Under the pieces are notes generated by a model. It was given only the letters and a program-made list of their open reading frames with translations. It made no database searches and was not told the origin of the DNA. The position numbers were made by a program, and so were the translations under genes. Shown piece after piece: positions 45,165-52,807 of a DNA stretch of 64,000 nucleotides. The stretch's first letter is position 1. Every line of letters starts with the position of its first letter. Origin of the DNA: Flavobacterium sp. UBA7680 (GTDB lineage Bacteria; Bacteroidota; Bacteroidia; Flavobacteriales; Flavobacteriaceae); assembly GCF_002482975.1 (NCBI RefSeq), contig NZ_DLHA01000032.1:1-64000 (forward strand), written 5' to 3'.

Positions 45165-47603
45165 TTAAAGCTCTGACTTTAAATTTATCTTTCCTTTCTG
45201 AAGTCCTTTTCCTGTTACTTCTAATTGAATTGCGCCCGGAGTTTTGATCGCTTTAACCAAAACCACCAATTTTCCGCTGAAAAGCTTCATTTTATTCTCG
45301 TGAAATATTTCTAATGATGTAGCATCTCCATTACACGCAGCTCTGTAAGTTGCTGCGCCGGTAACTTTAAATTGCAACTCATTGATTGCTGTAGGACATG
45401 GAATTCCGTTTTTATCAACTACCGAAACCGTTACAAAAGAAATATCTTCGCCATCAGCTTTGATAGTTTGACGATCTGCATCTAGCACAATTTTATATGG
45501 ATCACCTGCAGTTTTTACTTCGCTTTCTGCTGCTATTTTTCCATTCGAATCAAAGGCTACAACTTTTACAGTTCCAGGTTCATATTTAACATCATTCCAC
45601 ATCAGACGATAACGATTTTGCGGAGTTGAATTGTTTTTCTTCTGAATTCCCATACTTTTTCCATTTACAAAAAGCTCAGCGCTGTCGTAATTGGTGTACA
45701 CAAAAACCGGAGTAATTTCGCCTTCTCTTCCTTTCCAGTTCCAATGTGGTAATATATGAAGCGTTTTATCCGTCGTATTCCATCTGCTTCTGTAAAGATA
45801 AAAACGATCTTTAGGAAGTCCTGCCAAATCTGAAATTCCAAAATAAGAACTTCTTGATGGCCATTTTTCGTCATAAGGCGTAGGTTCTCCTAAATAATCA
45901 AAACCTGTCCAGACAAATTCGCCAATAACCCAAGGTTTGTCATCCTGAAGTACAAAATCTTCATCAGGAACATTGGACCAGTCGCATGCTTCAAGATCGT
46001 ACGACGAACTTTGAAAATCATCATATTGCTTATTCTTTGCTTTTACAACAGGAAATTTATAAATTCCTCTTGAACTTACTGTAGAAGCCGTTTCAGAACC
46101 CAAAATAAATCCTTGCGGAAATGTTTTATACGCTTCTTCATAAAGATGTACTCTATAATTTAATCCCGGAATATCGAGCAAAGCTCCAAAGCCAGATTCC
46201 ATAGTTGCTTTTACCTGATCCATACCAACAGTAACAGGTCTTGTAGGATCTTCACGGTGAAAAATGTCCTGCAGCCATTTGGCACGTTTTACCCCTTCAG
46301 CTCCCCATTGATCCGGAACTTCATTTCCTGAACTCCACATTACAATACAAGGATGATTTCTTGTGGCTCTAACTAAATTTACAATATCTTTTTCTGCATA
46401 TTCTTCAAAAAAGCGGTGATATCCGTTTTCAACTTTTGGTTTTGCCCATTCGTCAAAACTTTCAGCCAGAAACATAAATCCCATTTCGTCAGCCAATTCA
46501 AGCTGTTCAAAAGAAGGCATATTATGAGAACTTCTAATTGCGTTGCATCCCATATCTTTTAGAATCGTCAATTGTCTGCGAAGTGCCGCTTTGTTTACAG
46601 CCGCGCCAAGAGGTCCTAAATCATGATGAAGACAAACTCCTTTAAATTTCGTCACTTTACCATTAAGGCTAAATCCTTTATTAGCTTCGTATTTAATAAA
46701 TCTTATACCAAATTTTATGTTTTGTTCGTCTTTTAAAGTTCCGTCGACTGCGTATAATTTAGTTGTCGCAGTATATAAATAAGGCGTTTCAGGACTCCAC
46801 AAATGAGGGCTTGCAACTGACATTACTTGATGGAATTTTCCATCCTTAATTTCTGTATCTTTTTGTGTTGCTACTATATTATTATCAGCATCTTTTATTT
46901 GGGTTACCATTGATACATTACTGCCATGAACTTCAGCTATTATATCAACAACAGCATTATTATCTTTCATGTCTGGAGTTGTAATAAAAGTGCCCCATTG
47001 TGCGAAACTTTCCTCCTCTTTTACTTCAATACTAACTTTTCTATAAAGACCTGCACCCGGATACCATCTTGAAGAAAATGGCAAATTCGTCAATTTTACA
47101 GCCAATATGTTTTCTGATCCTACTTTAAGATCGTTAGTAATATCGATATAAAAATAGCTGTATCCATAACCCCAATTTCCTATTTTTTTTCCATTCAAAA
47201 AAACCTGAGGTTCGCTCATCGCGCCTTCAAAAATAAGAAGTGCTTTCTTTCCTTTTTTAAATTCCGGAAGCGAAAATGTATTGCGATACCAGCCTGTTCC
47301 AATATGCGGAAGTGCTCCTGTACGGCCTGTTTTTTCGGTAGGAACTTTTTCTCCGTTTTGTTCAATTGCCGAAACTTGTTTATCCCATTCTTTATCAAAA
47401 GGTCCGTAAATTGCCCAATCGTGAGGAACACTTACTTTTTCCCATTTTGAAGCATCAAAATCTACAGAAAAAGCATCTCCTTTTATCTCTTTAGAAAAGC
47501 GCCAGTTATCTTTTAAAACAACATTAGTAGATTGTGACCTCATTTTTCCAGATGAAAAAACAAGTAGAAATAAGAATAATACTGATTTAAAAATTAATTT
47601 CAT
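45165..47603 (-). CDS. GH2 beta-galactosidase with DUF4982-type C-terminus
   Basis: This GH2 enzyme has a signal peptide, a sugar-binding jelly roll, an Ig-like domain and a TIM barrel. The acid/base Glu lies in WSSGNEVPDQW and the nucleophile Glu in ILGSETAS. The C-terminal DUF4982-like part has PHWNWKGREGEITPVFVYTN. With GH53 neighbours it should release galactose from galactan oligomers. The ATG at 47603 gives the best signal peptide (812 residues); a GTG at 47624 would add seven residues. It is the last enzyme gene of the PUL. Confidence 0.92.
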   Translation of the reverse strand: MKLIFKSVLFLFLLVFSSGKMRSQSTNVVLKDNWRFSKEIKGDAFSVDFDASKWEKVSVPHDWAIYGPFDKEWDKQVSAIEQNGEKVPTEKTGRTGALPHIGTGWYRNTFSLPEFKKGKKALLIFEGAMSEPQVFLNGKKIGNWGYGYSYFYIDITNDLKVGSENILAVKLTNLPFSSRWYPGAGLYRKVSIEVKEEESFAQWGTFITTPDMKDNNAVVDIIAEVHGSNVSMVTQIKDADNNIVATQKDTEIKDGKFHQVMSVASPHLWSPETPYLYTATTKLYAVDGTLKDEQNIKFGIRFIKYEANKGFSLNGKVTKFKGVCLHHDLGPLGAAVNKAALRRQLTILKDMGCNAIRSSHNMPSFEQLELADEMGFMFLAESFDEWAKPKVENGYHRFFEEYAEKDIVNLVRATRNHPCIVMWSSGNEVPDQWGAEGVKRAKWLQDIFHREDPTRPVTVGMDQVKATMESGFGALLDIPGLNYRVHLYEEAYKTFPQGFILGSETASTVSSRGIYKFPVVKAKNKQYDDFQSSSYDLEACDWSNVPDEDFVLQDDKPWVIGEFVWTGFDYLGEPTPYDEKWPSRSSYFGISDLAGLPKDRFYLYRSRWNTTDKTLHILPHWNWKGREGEITPVFVYTNYDSAELFVNGKSMGIQKKNNSTPQNRYRLMWNDVKYEPGTVKVVAFDSNGKIAAESEVKTAGDPYKIVLDADRQTIKADGEDISFVTVSVVDKNGIPCPTAINELQFKVTGAATYRAACNGDATSLEIFHENKMKLFSGKLVVLVKAIKTPGAIQLEVTGKGLQKGKINLKSEL

Positions 47604-47883
47604 TTTCTGTTTTGATTTTTTCACCCTTCAGATATTAAGGTAACTCGTTGAACATAATAATTTTTAACACATAGAAACATAGGATTATTGAACTCAAAAA
47701 AGGCGTTTCACTTGCATTAACAAATCCCGATAGCTATCGGGACTATGTGTGAGAAACAAGTTTCTTTCAATAATCTTTTTCAAACACATAAAATCTATGT
47801 TTCTATGTGTTTAGTTTTTTTATGCATTATTAAAAACAAGCTTAAATCACTTAATATCTTAATGGTAAAATTTAATTGTTTAT
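47604..47883. repeat. Nested palindrome between GH2 and GH53 genes
   Basis: AACACATAGAAACATAG (47666-47682) pairs with CTATGTTTCTATGTGTT (47795-47811); GATTATTGAA (47683-47692) pairs with TTCAATAATC (47766-47775). In the middle is the perfect palindrome TCCCGATAGCTATCGGGA (47725-47742). No gene is seen. It resembles dispersed extragenic repeats. Confidence 0.8.
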
Positions 47884-48915
47884 TTAATTTTTGAAAGCAT
47901 CTAATGCCGGCGAAGGTTTTCCGTCAGAAAGCCAGGCATTAAGTTGATAACCGCTCCAGCTTTTTTCGCCTTGTGGTTCCCAATAAATAACTCCTAAACC
48001 TTTATTATTGGGCACGCTTTTTACCGCTTTTATTGTGGCTTCAAGCATTTCTTTGGTATTTTGTACTTGTTCAAAATCACCACCAACTTCAACAACCATA
48101 ACTTCTTTGTTGTAACGTGAAGCCATATCTTTTAGATTATTCTCTAAATCTAAAATGGTACTTTGATAATCGGTTTTGATCCAATATGGATAATATGACA
48201 ATCCTATTACATCATATTTCACCTTATTTTCTGTGGCTTTATCAAAAAACCATCTGAATTTTTCACTTTTATTTCCTTCGTCCAAATGAACAATTACTTT
48301 AATTTTTGGATCGATAGCTTTTGTAGCTTCATATCCTTTATCAAGCAATTGTGCTAATTGCTTAAAATTATCGGTGCTGCCTTCCGGCCAAAGCATACCA
48401 CCGGGAATTTCATTTCCAACCTGAACCCATTCTGGAGTTACTCCGGCTTTTTTCAACAGTTGCAAAACATCATAAGTATGCTGATAAACATCGGTCAACA
48501 ATTCCTCAAAAGAATGTTTTGCCCATGCCGCAGGTTTATTTTGTTTTCCCGGATCTGCCCACGAATCGCTGTAATGAAAATCGATCATGATGCGCATTCC
48601 CATTTTTTGCGCGCGAACCGCCATGACAACTGTTTCTTGGGGACTACAGTGGCCGCTGGCTTTATCATCATTGGGGTTTACCCAAACGCGCAAACGAATG
48701 GTATTTATGCCGCGATCTTTTAATAATTGCAGACAGTCTTTTTGAGAACCGTCTGCATCATAAAATTTATAACCTGTTGCTTCCATTTGCGGCAGCCAGC
48801 CCACATCTGCTCCGTTTGAAAAGGACTTTTTTTCGCTGATCATTTTTGATTTACATGAAGTAAAAGCAATACCCATCAGCATTAAAAAAGAGGCAATTTT
48901 AAATATTTTTTTCAT
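47884..48915 (-). CDS. GH53 endo-beta-1,4-galactanase lipoprotein (second)
   Basis: This 343-residue enzyme has a lipobox FTSC and a GH53 TIM barrel. Visible motifs are NTIRLRVWVNP, IDFHYSDSWADPGKQ, the acid/base Glu in QVGNEIPGGMLWP and the nucleophile Glu in VMVVEVGGDF. The family cuts beta-1,4-galactan side chains of pectin. It lies three bases after its paralogue. As a lipoprotein it may sit at the outer membrane. Confidence 0.94.
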   Translation of the reverse strand: MKKIFKIASFLMLMGIAFTSCKSKMISEKKSFSNGADVGWLPQMEATGYKFYDADGSQKDCLQLLKDRGINTIRLRVWVNPNDDKASGHCSPQETVVMAVRAQKMGMRIMIDFHYSDSWADPGKQNKPAAWAKHSFEELLTDVYQHTYDVLQLLKKAGVTPEWVQVGNEIPGGMLWPEGSTDNFKQLAQLLDKGYEATKAIDPKIKVIVHLDEGNKSEKFRWFFDKATENKVKYDVIGLSYYPYWIKTDYQSTILDLENNLKDMASRYNKEVMVVEVGGDFEQVQNTKEMLEATIKAVKSVPNNKGLGVIYWEPQGEKSWSGYQLNAWLSDGKPSPALDAFKN

Positions 48916-48918
48916 GTT

Positions 48919-50016
48919 TTATTCTTTACTGAAAGCTTGCATTACTGATAAGGCATTATTATCAAAACTGTATAAAGCCTGATTTTCAAATGTAGAACCG
49001 CTTTGAGATTGTGGGCCTTTAAAAGCAACCCATTCTCCACCCCAATACGCAAATCCTTGTCCGAATTCTGATGTTTTTACCAGGTTTTTAATATCCATAA
49101 CAAAAGTTCTTTGTCCGGCAGGAGTTGCAGGATATCCCGGAACTAACTGATCACTCGTACCAACAATATTGTTAGTTTGATCGTTATGCAATAAAGTAAA
49201 AGGATAAGCGGTTTCTGCAATCAGGACTTTTTTACTGAATTTCTTTCCTAAAGCATCAATAGTATTTTTTACTTCATTTAAATCTTTACCATGCCAAACA
49301 GGATAATACGATAATCCGATATAATCGTAATCAACACTTTTCATTTTATTAAAAAACCAATCTGTCCCGCCCCCATTTACACCAGCATAATGAATCATTA
49401 TTTTTGTACTTGGTGATTTACTGCGAACCGCTGCGCTTGCAGCACTTAATATTGCAATACATTGTTGTTCGTTACTGATTAAGTTTCCTTGCGGCCACAA
49501 TAATCCGCTATTGATTTCATTACCAATTTGAATAATATCAGGATTGATTTCTGACATTATTGTTGCTGTGTAATTGGTAACAGCGGTTTTTAAATCGGCG
49601 AAATTTAGATTTTTCCATTCTTCCGGAGTTGTCTGAACACCCGGATCAGCCCAATTATCAGAATAGTGAACGGTAAGCCAGACTCTTAAACCGGCCTGTC
49701 TTGCTTTTTGAGCCAGCTGTTTTACTTCGTTTAAGCCGGAACGACCGTTTACAGGATTTTTCCATAAACGAATTCGGACTGTATTACAACCTGCATTTTT
49801 TAGTGTTGTCAGCATTCCTTCGGCTTTGCCATTGCTGTAAAATTTAGTTCCTAAAGATTCCATTTGAGGAAGAAAAGAAACATCTGATGCTCTGATAAAA
49901 GTATCCGTTGCATCTGGCGGGTTAACAGCTGCAGCTTCGTCTGCATCATTGCCTGAGCACGAAAATTGAATTGCTGTTATGGCAAGTAATCCAAGAATTT
50001 TTATATATTTTTTCAT
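48919..50016 (-). CDS. GH53 endo-beta-1,4-galactanase lipoprotein (first)
   Basis: This 365-residue GH53 enzyme has a lipobox FSC (QFSCSGND). Its motifs are NTVRIRLWKNPV, LTVHYSDNWADPG, the acid/base Glu in QIGNEINSGLLWP and the nucleophile Glu in VLIAETAYPF. It is the first enzyme after susE and is followed within three bases by a second GH53 gene. The two differ clearly around the nucleophile and in inserts, so they are not a recent duplication. Confidence 0.94.
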   Translation of the reverse strand: MKKYIKILGLLAITAIQFSCSGNDADEAAAVNPPDATDTFIRASDVSFLPQMESLGTKFYSNGKAEGMLTTLKNAGCNTVRIRLWKNPVNGRSGLNEVKQLAQKARQAGLRVWLTVHYSDNWADPGVQTTPEEWKNLNFADLKTAVTNYTATIMSEINPDIIQIGNEINSGLLWPQGNLISNEQQCIAILSAASAAVRSKSPSTKIMIHYAGVNGGGTDWFFNKMKSVDYDYIGLSYYPVWHGKDLNEVKNTIDALGKKFSKKVLIAETAYPFTLLHNDQTNNIVGTSDQLVPGYPATPAGQRTFVMDIKNLVKTSEFGQGFAYWGGEWVAFKGPQSQSGSTFENQALYSFDNNALSVMQAFSKE

Positions 50017-50054
50017 AGTTTGAATTGTAGTTAGTGAAATTTTGAATTTAAAGA

Positions 50055-50082
50055 AGAAGCCTCAAAATAAGCTGAGGCTTCT
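50055..50082 (-). terminator. Hairpin between susE and the GH53 genes
   Basis: AGAAGCCTCA (50055-50064) pairs with TGAGGCTTCT (50073-50082). It lies just after susE on the minus strand. The U tract on that strand is weak, so it may reduce rather than end transcription into the enzyme genes. Confidence 0.55.
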
Positions 50083-50100
50083 CTTATTTTTTAATTCAAT

Positions 50101-51168
50101 TTATGGAGTTGATATGAACATATAACGACCGTCTAGGTCATTGAACCAGATTTCATATTTTCCAGCTTCTACAATAATATCTCCGCCATTATCACCCCAG
50201 CTTACATCCCAGCTATTGTTTGCTTTGAATTTCATTTTTCCGGCTTTTAAAGTTTGCGTAACTTTCCAGATATGGGCATCAAAATCAGATTTCACTAAAG
50301 GAACTTCAGTATTCCAACCTGTATCATCGCCTGTTAATACAGATCCTGTCAATCCAATTGTTGCATACGTTGTCATTGGTCCTGTATAAGGTGTGATTTT
50401 GTATGTCAATTCTTCAAGGTTAAGTTCAAAACTATAATAACCTGAAGCTGTAGTTGGAAACACACCCGGATCAGTATCGCTTTCTGTTGCTCTGTATTGT
50501 ACTTTGGCACCATTTGTTCCATAAGCCGGAGCCCAGAAACCAATTTGCTCGATTAATTTAAAACCATCTTTATTAAAATATCCGGTATAATAGAACTTTG
50601 CATTTTCCTTTGTATCTCTGTAAATTGGCATATTATTGCTCGTTACGCTCCAACCTGCAGCAGTACCAGGACCAACTAGAAACAAATCAATTTTAGGAAA
50701 CACACCTCTGTAAGGTGTTAATGCAATCGTAATTGGCGTAGAAAATTTTGGTTCTGAAAGTGTTGTTCCAACTGTAGATTTAATTCTCACATCAATTGTT
50801 CCTTCAACACTGGCTGTAAGTCCAAGTTCCAGCGCTTTTGCATTCAGTTCTGCAACTGTAATAGCGGCATGAGTACTTGTAGAAGTTGTAATATCCAGCG
50901 GTGCTGCAAACTCTGTATTACTCGCGGCAAACTGCACTGTATAGGTAACAATTGTTGGGGTTCCGTAATTTACTTTTTCCCAGGTTACAGTCAGGGCTGT
51001 ATTGTTTGGTGTGTCTTTATTTAAAATTGTAGAAGATCCACTTTCTGGCGTTATGATAGAAAAAGCAGCTTCCTGAGGCTCTAAAATCATTAAATTTTCT
51101 TCGTTTTCACAAGACCAAAATCCTGTAAGTAAAACAACAGCTATAAATAATTTATATATAAGTTTCAT
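50101..51168 (-). CDS. SusE-like outer-membrane glycan-binding lipoprotein
   Basis: This 355-residue lipoprotein has a signal with lipobox GFWSC, then an N-terminal SusE domain (AFSIITPESGSSTILNKDTPNNTALTVTW) and C-terminal starch-binding-like folds with repeated Trp-rich strands. It probably sits at the surface beside SusCD and helps capture galactan. It starts 30 bases after the susD stop. Confidence 0.9.
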   Translation of the reverse strand: MKLIYKLFIAVVLLTGFWSCENEENLMILEPQEAAFSIITPESGSSTILNKDTPNNTALTVTWEKVNYGTPTIVTYTVQFAASNTEFAAPLDITTSTSTHAAITVAELNAKALELGLTASVEGTIDVRIKSTVGTTLSEPKFSTPITIALTPYRGVFPKIDLFLVGPGTAAGWSVTSNNMPIYRDTKENAKFYYTGYFNKDGFKLIEQIGFWAPAYGTNGAKVQYRATESDTDPGVFPTTASGYYSFELNLEELTYKITPYTGPMTTYATIGLTGSVLTGDDTGWNTEVPLVKSDFDAHIWKVTQTLKAGKMKFKANNSWDVSWGDNGGDIIVEAGKYEIWFNDLDGRYMFISTP

Positions 51169-51198
51169 TTTGTATATCGTTTAAGTTTAAAAAAAGTT

Positions 51199-52797
51199 TT
51201 AGTAACCCGTGTTTTGAGTTAAATTTCTATTGGCTCCCAATGATCCTTCCGGAATAGGAAAAACACTCATATATGAAGGAATAGAGATTCCTTTTGAAGA
51301 ATTTCCTTTCCATGCCCAGTTATAAGATCCTCCGGTATATTTTCCAAAACGAATTAAATCTTGTCTTCGGTGTGCTTCCCAGTGTAACTCTCTTGCTCTT
51401 TCATCAATTAAAAAATCAAGTGTTAATTCACTTAAAGTAATGTTTCCAACAGTCGAATTACTATTGGCTCTTTGTCTTAAAGCATTTACATAATTTAAAG
51501 CCTGAGCAGTTGTCCCGTTTCCGCCTCTTAAAGTGGCTTCGGCATACATTAAATAAACATCGGCTAATCTGAATAATGGGAAATCTGTATCAGCATAAGT
51601 AGAACTGATTCCGTTAACTCCTGTCGAAGTTTTATTTGAGAATTTAGATAAAATATAGCCTTGTGTTTTTACACCAATATCTTCAATATCAATAGATCTT
51701 TGTTTTCCCGGATCACCCTGAACTCCTTTTCCTATTGTATTTCTGGTATCCTGACTGAATTTTGCACCATCAAATTTTTGAGCAAATTCTTTTCTAATTC
51801 TAAGTGCTCCTGTCCAGCCGCCAATTCCAAAATCAGCACCATTATTTTCCCAGGCACCAATTTGTCCGTTTGTTAAAACAGTTGTTGCGCCCCAGTTTTG
51901 AGAAACTGCTCCATCAGACTGAATTCCGAAAATAATTTCCTGAGAAGTGTTGTTGTCTGCCTTAAAATTGTCCAGATATTTTGATTTCAAAGTATAACCG
52001 TCGTCAATAATTTCGTTGCACATTGTAATACAATCATCAAAACGATTGGCCTGAATATATACCTGGGCATTCAAATACATTTTAGCCAAAATCATGCGCG
52101 CCATAGATTGGTCTAATCTTCCGTATTCATTTGTTCTGGGTGCTTTTAAATCTGGTAAAACGGCTTTTAATTCACTTTCGATAAAATCAAATAATTGCTT
52201 TCTGTTAAACTCAGGTCCGGTAAAATTTACAGGATCATTTTCGGTATACATTGGTGCTTTTCCAAATAAGTCCATCATATTGTAATAAGCATACGCTCTT
52301 AATACGCGAACTTCTTTGCGATAAAGCTCAATATCAGCTGTATTTGTAATACCTCTTGAATTTAATTTTTCTGGTGTGCTTTGACGTAAAAACTCGTTTG
52401 CATACGATACAGAAACCATCGTTCTGCTAAACATTCCTAAAATAACAGGATTTGCAGGTGTCCAGATATTACGCTGTAATTCTGCCGTTCCTCCGTCATT
52501 TTCATAACTCCAAACCAATTCGTCTGTTGTTAATTCCTGCAAGTATAATAAACATCTTGTAAACTGGCTTGTTCCGGCGTCTACACCTTCAAGTGAAGAG
52601 TTATCAGGACCCAAAACTCCTGTCAAGGTTAAATTTCCGTACACTCCGGCAAAAGCTTTTTTGTATCCGTCAGGTGTAGAAAATAGTACATCAGAAGAAA
52701 GAACGTCGTCATCTTTCGAAACTACATTTAAATCATCTGTACACGACTGAAAAATTACAGTCAATGCAACTATTGTTAGTATTATATATTTTTTCAT
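51199..52797 (-). CDS. SusD/RagB family lipoprotein (galactan PUL)
   Basis: This is a 532-residue surface glycan-binding partner of SusC. The reading frame is open up to 52872, but the ATG at 52797 gives a clean lipoprotein signal (MKKYIILTIVALTVIFQSC) and avoids overlap with susC. The body shows SusD TPR motifs (RKEVRVLRAYAYYNMMDLFG, FPLFRLADVYLMYAEATLRGG) and a RagB-type C-terminus. It starts 10 bases after the susC stop. Confidence 0.94.
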   Translation of the reverse strand: MKKYIILTIVALTVIFQSCTDDLNVVSKDDDVLSSDVLFSTPDGYKKAFAGVYGNLTLTGVLGPDNSSLEGVDAGTSQFTRCLLYLQELTTDELVWSYENDGGTAELQRNIWTPANPVILGMFSRTMVSVSYANEFLRQSTPEKLNSRGITNTADIELYRKEVRVLRAYAYYNMMDLFGKAPMYTENDPVNFTGPEFNRKQLFDFIESELKAVLPDLKAPRTNEYGRLDQSMARMILAKMYLNAQVYIQANRFDDCITMCNEIIDDGYTLKSKYLDNFKADNNTSQEIIFGIQSDGAVSQNWGATTVLTNGQIGAWENNGADFGIGGWTGALRIRKEFAQKFDGAKFSQDTRNTIGKGVQGDPGKQRSIDIEDIGVKTQGYILSKFSNKTSTGVNGISSTYADTDFPLFRLADVYLMYAEATLRGGNGTTAQALNYVNALRQRANSNSTVGNITLSELTLDFLIDERARELHWEAHRRQDLIRFGKYTGGSYNWAWKGNSSKGISIPSYMSVFPIPEGSLGANRNLTQNTGY

Positions 52798-52807
52798 GAT
52801 TTCGTTA

